A stretch of DNA of 64,000 nt from Epiperipatus broadwayi (Eukaryota > Onychophora > Udeonychophora > Euonychophora > Peripatidae): positions 14,867,000 to 14,930,999 of the forward strand of contig JAQFVV010012404.1 in NCBI GenBank assembly GCA_028023455.1, read 5' to 3'. Shown here piece after piece: positions 48,100 through 62,000 of the stretch. Position 1 is the stretch's first letter; each line of letters opens with the position of its first letter. The notes under the pieces were generated by a model. The model worked only from the letters and a program-made list of their open reading frames with translations. It was not told the origin of the DNA and did not search any database. A program made the translations under genes and the position numbers.

Positions 48100-51000
48100 A
48101 ACACACTTCATTTTATTCATCCATCTCACAGGTGGTCTTTTTTAAGTCTTTTACAATCTCTTGGAATCCAGTTTAAGAGTTCAACTGTTCATCTATTATC
48201 ACCTTTTCTAGCAATATGTCAAGCTCAACTTCACTTGTCTTTTAATTTTTTCAATGATGGTAGTAATATGTGTTTATTCTCTCACCTATAATATTTCATT
48301 TTCAATATCTTCTTGCTGCGTCTAACATGCATCTCTCTGTATTTTGTTCATTGATCTGAAGTCTCTATATTGCTTTTCTATTAAGTGTTCAAATCTCAGA
48401 TCTATAAGTAAAAACTGGTAAAACACATTTATTAAAAATCTTACTTTTGATACACCTAGGCATATTTCCTTTTAATATTAAGTTATTTCTACCAAAAGTA
48501 TTCCAACCAAGTTTAATTCTATGTTTAATTTCATCCATTATGTTGCTGTTTGTAGTAATAATCTGACCAAGGTATTTGTAGTTGTAAACTTATTTTAATT
48601 CATCATTGTCAATCTTTATTTTCTTTTTTTAAGAAAATCCATTGAACATTATCTTATTCTTTTTAACATTTATCTTTAATCATACTTTCTTACTTTCATC
48701 TGATAGTTTTTGCAACATTTCATGAAGGTCTAAAGCAGGGGTCCCCAACCTTTTTGCTCTTAAGAGCACATTCTATAATACCGGCCAGGTGGCGGGCACC
48801 ATTTCTTTTTTTCAACCAGATGGCAGGAACCATTTATTTTTTCAATGTAAATTTATAGTTGGATATTGTTAATAAAATAATACACATAATGTACAAAAAA
48901 ATATTTATTTCAAAAATAAAATTTTAACATATAATTAACGTTTATATTTTTACGCTGTAAAAGTATAGTATGCCCTACAATTTGATTACAATATAATACA
49001 ATAATTTATAAGAAATTTTAAAAATTAAATTTATTTGTATCAGATAAATAATTTTTTATCGTGTTCAGATAGCAAAGGTCACACCTGATCTAAAGCATTA
49101 TTTCCAAAAAAAAAAAAAAAAACTTCATTATTTGAAACATCTTGATGATTTAAATAATCTCCATTCACTTTTGTTCCCTTAGCTTCCCATTTTAATCGAC
49201 AAAATATTTCTTGCAAAATTGTGGTAAAAGGTTTTGGAGATATGAAGCCATCCTATCATACATCCTTCTCAATATTAATCCTTTTAGTATCATTATGTAA
49301 TTGAATTGTTGCTATTGCATTTTTATAAATATTCTTCAGATTATGACAATATCTTGGGTCTATACCTTGATGATCCAATATTTTAATCACTGAAGAAATG
49401 CTTCTAAAATCAGATGCCTTTTTATAATCTATGAATCCAAAGCATAATGACAATTAATATTTATTGATCTTTTCTATAACTTTTCTCAATACTTGGATAT
49501 GATCCACTGTATTACTGTACTAAAACCACTTTCAAATCCAATTTGTTTTTTTTGGTTGGTTGAAATCCAAAATTCGCTGTAGCCAAGTTGTAATTATTTT
49601 GGTAAAAATTGTGTATAGAACTGATAAAATACTGAAAAGTCTAATTTCTAATATCTTTAAAATACTGTATTCTTTTAATTATATGGTGCATCTTTATCAG
49701 TTATATATATATATCTGCCAAAAAATTAAAATTTCACTAACTTCTATTAAGATATTGATTATAAATTTTATCATTACTTGGAGATTTTCTCTTCCTAAAT
49801 TTAAATTCATATCTCACTTCTTCATTTAAAATCCTGGACAATTCAGAAGATGTAGTAGTTGGATGAAATACTTTTTCTTTATTGCTAAATAATGCTTAAT
49901 AGAACTCTTCTACATATTTTATGATGTCATCTCTTGTTTTAATAATACTTCCATCTTTTTTTCTTGTTGCAGAAATAAGTTTCCTACTAATACTAACATG
50001 TTTTATACTCTTGAGATTTTTATTCTCTTCTACAGGTTTTCTTGCTAATTCACAATTATAGTTTCTTATATCATTATCAACACTTTTTTGCACCATTTTA
50101 CAAAATTTGAGATATTAAGTCCTTCTTAATTCATCATTTTTATATATTTTCAAATTTCTTTTTTCTTCAAAATTTGTCTTGTCTCAGTAGAAATTTTACT
50201 AACCAATTATTGCCTTTTTCTAGCAGTTATCTTTGTTCAGTTTTTAAAAGTGTATCAGTTATCTTTCTATTGACTTCAATCAAATCTGAATCATATTCAA
50301 AATCAGTTAATATTTGAAAACAATTTGAAAATTCTAATTTAAATTCATTGGAATATTTCTGAAGTTTAGGATTATCAATTGTGAAAATTATTTTTCTTAA
50401 TAATTTTTGTCTCTCTAGTTTTGCATTAACATGCATCCTACATCTCAGTAATCAATGAACTCTTCCTGTGTTGAATTTATTAAGAACATTACAATCTTGA
50501 AATACATATTTTCTGTTAATTAAAATATAATCCAATTCATTTAGATCTGTTTATGTCCATTTTTATTTAACATTTTCCTCAAAAAAATAATTTATAATGT
50601 AAAAGTTTTTCATTGCTGCAAACTCTATTTCTATCACTGTAACCAAATTTATCTACAGCACTTTAATCATTCAAATGTTTATCAATTTTAGAATTAGTCT
50701 CCCATGGCAATTTTAAAATGTTCATTCTGATCAAAAGCTTTTTGCACAGTCATATAAAAATCCTCTACTTCTTTATGACAATGAGAACTTGTTTCAGCAT
50801 AAATCTGAATTCTCTGCACCTGATGCTGTTCCACTTTGTTCAATACATCAGTCTCTATAATGAAATGTTGTTCTTCCATTTTTTATTTATAGTGAATCCT
50901 ACTCCATTTTTATTTCAAATGTTTCATCCTTTGTAGTATAGTACATTTCCACTTTTTAAATAAATTATCTCTTCACCTTTTCTTCTAACTTCAGTAAATT

Positions 51001-51130
51001 CAACAATATACCTTTCAATAATAGGCCGTTTTTTTTCCAATTCTTGTAATGAAAGTAATCTGCAGTTGAAAGCACATAAATAAAAGGTTGTTATCAAATA
51101 GCAGTCTGGGTTTGCAGTCATGAGATTTTA
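48100..51130 (-). pseudogene. RTE-like LINE relic (endonuclease plus reverse transcriptase), near full length
   Basis: On the minus strand an apurinic-type endonuclease is readable from its start: FNCRLLSLQELE (about 51060), TEVRRKGEE (about 50990), IYAETSSHCHKEVEDFY (about 50770) and AMGD (about 50700). The connector includes MHVNAKLERQKLLRKI (50436 downward) and a second block at 49896-50096 (KKDGSIIKTRDDIIKYVEEFY). The palm starts FGFIDYKKASDF (about 49440), followed by IYKNAIATIQLHNDTKRINIEKDV. The box that should read FADDI reads VSNNEV at about 49110, so catalysis is lost. The C-terminal part (LDLHEMLQKLSDE and beyond) continues to about 48100. Frameshifts are many. A hAT-like MITE (48736-49087) splits it. 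Confidence 0.82.
48736..49087. mobile_element. hAT-like MITE inserted in the LINE
   Basis: It starts CAGGGGTCCCCAACCTTTTT, typical of hAT termini, and ends GGTCACACCTG, whose reverse complement starts CAGGTGTGACC. Flanking 8-mers GTCTAAAG (48728-48735) and ATCTAAAG (49088-49095) differ at one base, fitting the 8-bp duplication of hAT elements. Removing it largely restores continuity of LINE protein (NAL then DLHEMLQKL). About 350 bp long, it encodes nothing, and its interior is AT-rich. Confidence 0.8.
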
Positions 51131-52919
51131 AGCATCTTCTGCCTTCAGCTTCTAACTACTGCTTTGGCTGGTGACTTTACAGCCTCCTGAGAATATGGGT
51201 CATTATTTATTTTATGTCTACTATGATTGTAAATGTCTATTGGAAAAAAATCATACACACACACATTCATTCTACATCAAAAAAAAACTCAACTGATATT
51301 TGAATTAAGAGCTATAAAGAAACTGAGAAGAAAGATCATGGTGTTTCTTGGTTTTAAACTCAGAGGTAAAAAATCATTAAACTCACTACATTGGCTAATG
51401 TATGTTTGTGAGCAGCCCATCCATGTTTGTATGACATATGAATAATTGCATAATTATAAAAGCTGCAATGATCAAAACATTTGGAGTGGACATTAGGAAT
51501 TTGTCCTGCTTTATAAGAGAAATAAAAAAGGTCTCTTTTCAGTTAACAGTTATAGTACATCATTTAATAATTTGTATATAATGCAGAAAAATGGAATAGT
51601 AAGAGTCACTAACTGAAGAACAAAATGTTCTCTATTAAAAAAACAGCCAATACATTATTTGTTTTCTTGAGTATTCTTTTTTTTTTTTTGAATATTGAAA
51701 ATGTTTCATGTAAATCTTAGTGCAGTTTTTGTGCTGAGAACCCTTGTCAAAGGCAATTATTATATTTACAATATTTTGATTTTTTATATAGATGGTGGCA
51801 TTTGACAATTCAATTATAAAACACTTTATCTACATACTCACTTAACTTCCATCTAAATTCCTACCTACTGACTTATCATGTATTTAATAAACATACAAAT
51901 AGCTAAGTACTTAATTATGTAGACAGGCAGTCATTTAAGTAAAAATAAGATAGTAAATAGACAACTAGACAGGAAAGTGATTAAATAAAAATGTAAAATA
52001 GTTACAGATGTGGGAAAAGAAAGTAAAAAGATAAAATAAAAGAGAAAGAATATATCATTCCCTCTACTTCCAGCCCCACCCTCAATCAAAAAAAAAAAAA
52101 AAATACATATTCTGACTGATTTCAATTCTGTTTTAGTAAAAAAAATTCAAATTGTATTTTCAATAGAATTTAGAATGAATTGGAAAAATCTCTAATTGTT
52201 ATTGAAATATTGAGGTATCACCAATATTTGTAATTTATTGAAGTAGAACTTAAAGTATTTTTGGAGTACATTAAATGTAAGACTAAAATGGTGTTAAATC
52301 AAGTCATCTTGATGGTTCTTTCATAATGTTATTTTACCCAATTCATCATTTAGAGTAGTAAAAAAAGATTATGACATGAAAATCATAAAGCAGTAACAAA
52401 CCATCTTGATGAGAATAACATTTTCTCAGGAGAAACAAATTATGTAGTTTGAAATGCTTAAACTGTCAATACAATTCTAGAATACTTATAAATATGTGTG
52501 TGCATGTGTAAATGCACATGTCTGTGGAAAAATATATGCAACTATTTATAAATTCTTCAACTACTTGATAAATTAGTTGTATACATAAAATGAAACAAGG
52601 ATTTAAGTTCATATACACTATTAACCTTTTAAAATTTAGACTCCTAACAATGGTATTGATTTACTCTAAAAAAATAAATAAAAAATAAAATCCTGTAAAT
52701 GCTTATTATTTAAAAAGCAACATTTAATAGGCTTCTTAGATTACCCTGGTAATTATTCCTTTTTTTAACCACAGTATTCTGAGGAAGTTCTTAATTATGG
52801 TGCTTACATATTTTCTTCAAAAATATTAGAATTTTTTAGAAATGAATAGGCCCATGAAATTATGCCACCTGATCCTAGGAATGCTTCTATTGTTTCAAAT
52901 TTGAAAATAGAAAGGATAA
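51131..52919. other. AT-rich non-coding stretch
   Basis: A short CA run (51251-51265) and poly-T or poly-A tracts are present. The open frame at 51233-51445 shows no recognisable content. No gene is seen. Confidence 0.4.
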
Positions 52920-54280
52920 TATTACTATAGTTATCATGGACTATCATTATTATCCACTACAGCAAGGATACTTTCAAAAATTTGTTGACTAGGTTTCTTC
53001 CAGTTATAGATAGTTATCATAAACTCAGTGTGGTTTTAGAGAGTCAAGAAGCACAATTGACATGTTTTTCCCCAGGAAAATGCAATATATATATATATCA
53101 GGAATAAAAAAATGATTTGTATTTTGCTTTTATTGATTTGTCTAAGCTTATTTATCAATTAATCAAACAGATTTACAGCATGGTTTGAAATTAATTGTTT
53201 ATCCACCAAAATTTATTGGTATTGCTGCAGCTTTGGTGTGATGAAATGAAAGAAAGTGTTATTATTACAGGTGGCATTTGAGATGACAATAGTATTAAAC
53301 AAGCATGTGCACTTGCTTCAACATTGTTTTCAATTTTTATGACAGATGTCTTTGGAATTGTTCATAGGTGAAATAATCAAATAGAATTAATATATGATAC
53401 ATATTTAATAGTGGAATTTTTAATTTAAATCAATTAAAAGTGAAAACAAGAACTTATTTTTGGATTCTTTATTTACAATATGTTGATGATTGTTCTATTT
53501 TTTTTCCATATTAATAGTAGAATATAGTTAATATTTTTAATGCAGTATTTAAAGACTTCACTTAATATTTAATGTTAAAAAACTCAAGTTCTTTATTAGC
53601 AAGTGAGAGAATAAAAATTCTCATCAACTTTTAGCTTGGATTATTATCAATTTGAGAATGTAAACCAATTTAAATATTGTAATTATATAAGTAGAAAAGT
53701 GTACTTAAATGTTGAGGTACAACACAGATATCAATGTGCTAGTGCTATTTTTAATAAGTTGAAAGAGTATTTTATTATCAGGAAGAAACTATCGCAATTA
53801 AATTAGCTGTATTTAGAGCTATTGTATGGAAATGAGACTTGGATTACTTTATTAATATGATATAAAGTCATTTGAAAAGTTTTATTTAAAAATGCTTTAT
53901 AAAATTCTAAAAGTATAATGAAAAGTTCACAAAAGTAATCAATATGTTTTTCAATTCGCTAGATGTGATTCTATAGAGTCCATTATTGTAAAACCACATT
54001 TTTATTGAATTAGACATATAAAACAAATGATCAGAGCCAGACTTCCTAAAAGTGTATTTTGTGGTGAACTTGAACATGGTTTTCATAAGAGAGGTAGATT
54101 CTGTCACATTATAAGGATTATCTCAAAGATATTCTAAAGAAGTGCAATATTGATTATTTTCATTGAGAAGATATATCAGAGAATAGAATACATTTAGAGT
54201 TATAATTAAATGTGGTATTGCAATATTTCAGAAAAAAGTTTTCTATTAAAAAAATAAAGAACAGTATTGCAAAATATCAA
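52920..54280 (+). pseudogene. LINE reverse transcriptase relic, family A, second copy
   Basis: It is the same family as 2785-5010. Shared blocks are YHGLSLLSTTARI (about 52936), FLPVIDSYH (about 52990), a CVLASTLF-like block (about 53300) and a QYVDDC-like catalytic box (about 53475, where YADD reads YVDD). Later blocks match too: KYCNYISRK (about 53670), YGNETWI (about 53830), IIVKPHFY (about 53985) and LPKSVFCGELEHGF (about 54030). Stops and frameshifts occur throughout. The 5' part present in the first copy (RWKEHF, GKAVGPNE) is not readable, so this copy is shorter. Open frames after 54289 are beyond its end and not convincing. Confidence 0.78.
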
Positions 54281-57200
54281 ACAGAAAAATGAACCAGCAT
54301 GTTTTATATTTATACATATTTGTATTTTACATATTGGTTTGTATATTCATTGCAAAACTCATTTCTAGAACATGTTTTTTTTCCTTTTTTGATGTTGGAT
54401 TGCCTATATTCATGTACAAGTGGTCACCATATGTATATTTCATATTTTTATATGATGATTTCATTATCCCAATCTTTTTTATATTTTGAGCTAATTCATA
54501 GAGATAGACTTACTTTGTTTAAAAAACTGTAAATAAAACGAATATAAATGTGTGCATGTAAGCTATAAGAGCATTATGTTATGTTTTCTGCCTAAAGTAA
54601 GATTAGTACTTAGCTAATAAAGTATTACAATCTCATCATCAATTAAAGTTTGCTATTGCTTGCCTTTTTTTAGGACAATTTATTTTAGAATTTAAATTTT
54701 ACAACTACAATATAGCTCTTTGTAAAACAAAGATCTCTTTAGATTCTTTCATGGATAAATAATGGATGAGATTGCCATTCATATTAGGCTAGTCAACTTT
54801 CAGATGGTGAATGTTGTGATTTTTTAAAAGAAATCTCTCTAAATAAGAAATAGGAGATATCTATTTACTAATTAAAAATTGAATAATTATCTAATCTAGA
54901 CATAAACCAGTTATCTGTAAATTATAGAATAATGTTTATTAAATGTAGTATATTGATTTTGTGATATTATACTAAAGATAAATATCCATAATGTTTTCTC
55001 TCTCATTTTATAGTTTCTTCTCATAACTTTTTCATTGATTGTATTTCTTATTTATAAATAATATAAGAAAAAAAGTTTCCTACAAAGGCAAATTGTTTAA
55101 TAAATTCTCTTTCCCAATTTCACTATCATTGTTATAAAAAAATCAGTTTTCTACCATTTTATAATAATAGTCGATTATTCAAAAGAATTAATTAACCAAT
55201 TTCTGAGTTTCCTTTAACTATTATATTTAAATTATATCTTTACCATTTGCATTCATACTTCTAAGGATTTGAATAAAAATTGCTACAAATCAGGATACCA
55301 AGTATTTAGAGTAATTATGGGGGGAAAAAAGGATATTCCAGCATATGTTTGATGGATACTTTGGTATTATTTCTGCTATAATATATTATCCTGATAACAT
55401 TTGTGTCCAGTAATATTTATTCAACATTTTCATTTATGATGTCATGGCCGTCAAGAATCCTGGTATGACTAATCCATGTCAAATAAACTGACCATTTCCT
55501 ATCCATTTTAGATATTAAATGGTTCAGTCTATCACAGTGACTTTTTTCCCTCTGCAATATAATACATCTCTTGCATCATTTGAAAGTAATACAGTTTTAT
55601 ATTTAAAAGTACATTTACAGCTAAAACTTTATATATTTGTGTTTTTTTTTTTTTTGCTAAAACTTTATATGTGTTTTTTTTTCTTTTTTTTTTAAAAATT
55701 GAACATAGTGTTAAATTTATAATCGATACTTTTAGATAAAGCTAAAATGTTATTACAGTTTGCCATTTAAAAAACATTTTAGGATTCTTTTCCATATTTT
55801 TCCTTTTCCCATAATGAATATATCTCTCCATCATTGGAAATAAGATGTGTTTTTTTTTAGGTTTGAAGTTTGGTATTACATGTGCTGAGAGTTAATGAAA
55901 AGTGCCGTACTATGCCAGAAGGAGCAAGAATGACTTTAATGACATGAAGTGTCATAATAAAAATTCACAAAAAGTGCCATATTAAAAAGTCACCACTATT
56001 GTTTTATATTTAGTATCATAAGGTGTTTTTTCCTTTTTTTATATTGAATATATCTCTTAATTTTTTTTTTTTTTTTAGATTTGAAGTTTGGTATTATACA
56101 TGGTATGTCATATTACTCCACTGATGTATTATTCTAAGTTTGCACTATCTTTAAAACAAATTGCTCCATGGGATCTCCAGATAAATTTTATCAATTAAGC
56201 TTGTCTACACATCATTTGGAAGCATTATTTTAAGCATATCACAAATTTAGAATAATATGTCACTGGAGTAATATGTCATAGCAGGAATAATACCAAAGTA
56301 TTATTAGATGTTATATTATGCATAAGTATTTGATGCTACTTTCTTTATCTAATTAGTATAAATTATATAATAATTAAAAAATATTATTTTAAAATTATTT
56401 CTATATATATATCCACATGTCTATATTTATGTATGTGTGTTCATCTTTATAGACATATTTACAGAAATTTGTTCATCTTATGTTTGTGTCTTGTGGGTAT
56501 TTATATACAATTTTTAAATGAATGCATAATTAATAATAATTATTAATAAATACATTGCACATAATTGATAATAATTACTGTGTATTTATATTTTTAAAAG
56601 TATTATATTCATACCATAAAATTATTTAAAAAAATATTTTCCAGATAATTTTATATCCATAATTTAAAAATTATGACAAATTGCTAGAATTATCAATTAC
56701 AATTATTAATTAAAGCATTGCTATTTCATTATCTACTAATCTTTAAATATGATATGGTATATAATTTACAACCTGTCTTTTGTATCCAGGTTTCCTTTTT
56801 ATCATAATGCGCTGCTTTTTTTTTTATTATATTACTTTTATGTTTATCTTATTAGATATAAATGATGTTAAGAGAGTGCAGAAAAATGAAAAGTTAAGAT
56901 GTTTAGGTAATAAAATACAATGACTTATTGACAATACTTGATCATTATCAGTGGTTGATAATAATCAAATGTTATTACTTGGTCATAGTATTCTATTACC
57001 AAATATTCTACTTATCTTCATGCAAAGAATTTAGTATACATAACTATTTATACATTAAAGAAAGAACATGTGATATATGCTATTGTATTCGCAAGTCAAG
57101 CACTGATTTATTATTAAGTGCTTTTTTTTTTTGTTTCTCTTTTTATTTTTTTCGTTATAGTCAAAATGATCACATAATTTTCAAGTGGCTGCCATTGATG

Positions 57201-58782
57201 ATGGTAGAAAAAAATAATTACATTAAATATTTTTAACTTTTATTAATTACATACAATTATCTTTATTGCATGTAATGGGGGAGCATGATAATAATAAATA
57301 TATTATTTCACTATAATGATTCTTCAAATATCCTTCTTCTATCTGTCAAGAATTAAACCAGCAAATCTCATTTTATCTATTAGCAAGTATACTTCATGGT
57401 TAACTTTATTAGTTTTCCTATTCATTATATTAATGATTTGATTTTATTGTTAAAAAATGTTCTAAATTTAATATTATTTTGAAATAACTTACTTATTTTA
57501 AAAATCATCTTTTAATTATAATTTATTTTTTCTTAAAATATACAATATATTATTTTTATAACTGTCTGAAATATAAAAGTTGTATATATATATATATATA
57601 ATGAAAACAAAAAAGAAGATATATCTTGCTAAAATAATATAAGATAAACATATTTTCATTATTTTAACGATATTTTATTTGGAATACATGTATTTTACAT
57701 CCTTGAGGTTTTTATTATTATTTATAAAACGTTGCAACTATAAAAACATTCATCTGCTATGTTGTCATTGGTTAATTTAGCTATTAAAGTCTTTGAAAAA
57801 GTGATAAAATGAAGGTTGTGGTTGTATTTTAAAAAACTTTTAGTGAGTTTACATGTTCATATTTTTTTTTACTGTATATTGACCATAGTAGTTTTTTTTC
57901 TTAAAGGAACATTATATATATTTAATGTCAATTTTAATGTGTTTATGTGTGTGTTGGTAAATATAGTTTTAAAAAAATAAGTAATAATAATAATAATAAA
58001 AATAATTATTTTAAAGACAAAATTTAAAAGATCATAAAATTATATTTGTTTAGATTTAAATTTATAGATTTTACATTTCTCTAAGTAATTTTATTTGAAA
58101 GAAAAGAAAAAACAAACCTTGTTTAAGTATATTTTGAAGTATATTTTTTTGGTAAAGTCTCTTAGCATAATTAATTCAAAAGAAAAGAATATGTAAACAG
58201 CTTTGTATGGAGATAATGATAAATAAACCAATTAAAGAGTTTGAACAATATAAAACATTTATGGAAATTATTTATAGAAAAATAAATATATTTTTGAAAA
58301 CAAGAACATATAAAAAGGACAGAATAAATTTAATCTATTCACAGACAATTAAGAATTCAAAGATATACAGTAGCAATTAAAAATAATTCAAGAAGAAAAA
58401 ATTACAAAATTGCAGAATTATAGTTGTTTTAAGAGTCATATCAGCTAAATTGTCAAATATATGAAATGGAATGTTTTATCATTGCTATGATTAGCTAAAG
58501 AAAATTGGAAAAGACTTTGGATCACTTGTTTATACATTTCTGAAAGGATAACTACCATCTTCATGATTCTGCTAACAATTAACTGACTTACATTGGAAAT
58601 GATATCTTGAAGCTAGTTTAAAACTTGCCTTGAAAATTATTAAAATCATGCAAACACATAATGCTGGAAAATGAAAAATATTTAGAGACAGAGTATTAAG
58701 AAGAAAAAAAAGTACATCATACTGAATTGACATTGTTAATAGGTTGGTTGAATTTAGTCAGAAAATTTGCCTAAATAACAAT
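54281..58782. other. AT-rich non-coding stretch with repeat pairs
   Basis: It holds the 55340-56315 repeats and a TA run (57583-57600). No gene is seen; the open frame at 56928-57236 is low-complexity at its end and matches nothing I know. Confidence 0.4.
55340..56315. repeat. Inverted and direct repeat cluster
   Basis: TACTTTGGTATTATTTCTGC at about 55356 is mirrored by GCAGGAATAATACCAAAGTA at about 56281. CATATTACTCCACTGATGTA (about 56107) is mirrored by the 56245-56280 region. A direct repeat, GAATATATCTCT ... poly-T ... AGRTTTGAAGTTTGGTATTA, occurs at about 55815-55875 and 56044-56096. The pattern fits a decayed nonautonomous transposon with further rearrangement. Confidence 0.5.
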
Positions 58783-59031
58783 TAGTTTAGATTGCGCTTT
58801 ATGCAAAAAAGTGAAGCTTGTCTCAATCTTATTACAAGTTATATGGCTTAGCGCTTTCAGAGATCTTGTGTCTCCATAATCATAGCCTACTTTTAACTGA
58901 AGTTTAGTTTTGGTTTATGTGAAATTGGCTATGACTGTGGAGACACAAGGTCTCTGAAAGCATTAAGTCATATAACTTGTAATAAGATTGAGACAAGCTT
59001 CACTTTTTTGCGTAAAGCGCAATCTAAACTA
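58783..59031. mobile_element. Foldback or MITE-like element, 249 bp
   Basis: The arms 58783-58889 and 58927-59031 are near-perfect inverted repeats with outer ends TAGTTTAGATTGCGCTTTAY. Shared inner blocks are AAAAAAGTGAAGCTTGTCTC and CAATCTTATTACAAGTTATA, and the loop is about 37 bp. Arms are less AT-rich than the flanks. It encodes no protein. A target duplication is not certain; TA is possible. Confidence 0.8.
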
Positions 59032-62000
59032 TTTACTAATCAAAGGTGAAGTAAAAAACTAGTATTTTATTTCTAAATAATAATTATAACACTATATTTA
59101 TTTAAATCTATCACTTTAATTATTTAAAAATGATTAATATACTTCAATATAATAATTTTAATATTTTTTCTGTTGCAAATCATTATATGCCAGATACATT
59201 TGTGTTATTAAGTGAGACTAACTTAATAATTTGTTTTAGATGAAAGCTTATTTTCTTAAGGATTACTTTTTTAAATCTTTTAAACTTTTAATCTTTATAT
59301 AAGTAAATAAACTTTTGATGAATGTAAATTTTAAAAAAATAATTTTAAAAGAAGTTTTGGCGGGCGGGCGGGATGTTTAACTACATGCCGTTAATATTTG
59401 TCAAATTAGATTTTTTTTTTTTTAGAATTATTTCTTTAATATAATGGGTGTTATTGCTTAAGTGCAGTTGTGAAATATTTTAATTATATCTCTAATAAAT
59501 ATCTGTATGTTGTTAATTGTTTTATCAATAATTTATTAAACTGTACAATCTATCTTAGTGTCTGAATCATAATGTTTTAATCAAGCTAGTTGGAAATATT
59601 TCTATATATGGAAAGGAATAAACCATATAAAGATATTTGGTATGTTGACAATCTTTCTTATTTTGATTAAGTTACCTTATATCTCCAATTGATAACATAA
59701 CACAATAAGATTATAGTACATATGTCTGAGAGTATTATAACTATATTGTGCAAAACAAGCATATGCCATAGAAATATAAATATTGTCATTTAATCAGAAT
59801 AATTTAGCTAGTCAGTTAACATGGCTATTTCTTTGATTTTATTTAGATTACTGAAAATAATATTCTTGATAGTGCTTTGGGGGATCAGCTATCATAATCA
59901 CAATTGACACTACCACACCCAGTTAAACAGTTATATATCTGTTATTCCTCCAAAGAATATATTCAGACACATATAAAATTAGTGCAACAAGTTATGGTTT
60001 TTGATTGAATCATCACCTCATTATCAGTTACAGATAATCTTTCTTCACTCTTGCATTTACTCATCCTGTTGGACTACATTTATAATGAAATGAAATGATA
60101 TTCTAATTTGATCTGGTACATTGTGAAGTTTAATTTTATTCCAATTCTTTTCAAATTCTATTTGAATTTATAAATTTCAGGAAATAGCCTTTTTTTAATC
60201 TGTCAGATGGTCAGAGTATCTAATAGTCTGAAAACATTGATTTAGTTTATTTGTATTTTATCTTTATTTCCACACAAAATAATTGAAATATATAAAAGAT
60301 AAAGCAGTCCATGCAATGTAGATGTCTCTCCAACAATAACACAATATAGATTAGTTAAATTTAAGGCATTAGTGACTAGGGTAGCCAGCTGCCAGTTAGT
60401 GAAAGTTTTTACAATTTTCTTTTATTATTTTATTGTCTAGGTAAAGTAGCTAGATATTTCTTTATTAACCGGTAATTACGTGCCATCTGGGTTCATTATG
60501 ATCCAGCTACATAAAATAAACATATTAAGCCAACTCAAATTTTTGAAAAAAAAAAAAAAATTAAGCTTTACTTGGTCTAAGTTCAAGCATGTCAAATAGG
60601 ATTCTAATCTCACCATAAACTCCTTATATATTTAAGTATTAAACTTGTTTGAATGAAATCACTTATAATTAATAAAAGATTAAAAGTAAAAAAAAAATGT
60701 TAATGCAATAGAATGATTATTTGAATTTTCTCTTTTTTTTTATGCTGAAATATAGACTTTTTAGAAAATTGATCATTTGCTGAAAAATAGAACAGTTTTT
60801 GATTGCTTTGAAAATCTTATTTCGTTCTGATAAGTTTTATTCCTGAACTTTTTAAAATTGCAATCTAATTCTTTTTTTTTTTTTTACATTTCACAGTTTT
60901 CTGAAATTGTTAATAAATATTTTATACTTTATCAGTATAGCTAAAAAAAAAAGAATTAGATATTGTTGTAATTAATTTTGAAAAAATAAATAAATAATAC
61001 ATTAGATATATATTAACAAAATAACTAGAGAAAAAGAAAGAAGCAAACCTAAGCTTTCAATTTTATTTTATATTTACGATGATTTCCTGTTTCTGGAAAG
61101 AGAACAATATTTGTAGATATATAGTTATTAGTACCGTAAAAGAAAAAATAACCATTATTTTAATCAAATAAAATAATTAGATACCAGTTGCTTGTGATGA
61201 AGAAATATTTGCTTAATCAGAATAAAAACTTGAAAATAGCAATTGTTTTCATTTAATAAAATTGAGAAATGTGGGTTTTTTTCTCGCTTTTCTGTATGGA
61301 GAATTGTCCAGGAATCTTTAGCAAAATCTTGGTTCTGCCATTCTAGTATTAAGTGTAATTGTTTTAATTATTTAGATAGACTGTAAATTTTATTTCATAT
61401 CCTTTTTTTTTTTTTTTTTACCAATTAATTGTATCTTAGGAAAATTAAGAAAATTCTTTAGAATAGGAATCTATATATCTAAAAAAGTATAAAATAAATT
61501 CACCATTCCACTAAATAAATCTTTTTTTTATCCATAAAATTGTGAATTTATTACATAATCTAATTTATATGGAACCTGAAGGTAAAAAGTGTGATATGAA
61601 ACTTTTAAGTAGCCCACTATAGGTCAAAGATCATTCCAACAGTTCCTTATAACAAAAGAGCAGTATTCACCAGGTTTAACAGCTTCTGACAGTAAAAGTT
61701 TGAGCACTTTTTTAGCTTTATTTTATGTAATATTTATATGTTTAGCTGAATTGATTCTAAGTTACTACTTAAAAGAAAAATTCTAAGCCTGATTTGAACT
61801 GATGAGATTTTATTTTTTACCAAGCCTGAATTAAATTTATATTATAGATATGGTAACTATTCATGAAACAACTTCATCATAAGATAACATTGTATTATCT
61901 AAAAAAATGTCTCTAATTAGATATAAAATAGCAAAATTATTCCTATTATGTTTGTATTTTTAAAAGAATGTTTTGACTTGGCTTTTTTTTTTTTTTTTAG

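Noticed and set aside
54289-54532. Two overlapping hydrophobic ORFs after the second LINE copy
   Set aside because: They use the same DNA in two frames, with composition expected of T-rich sequence.
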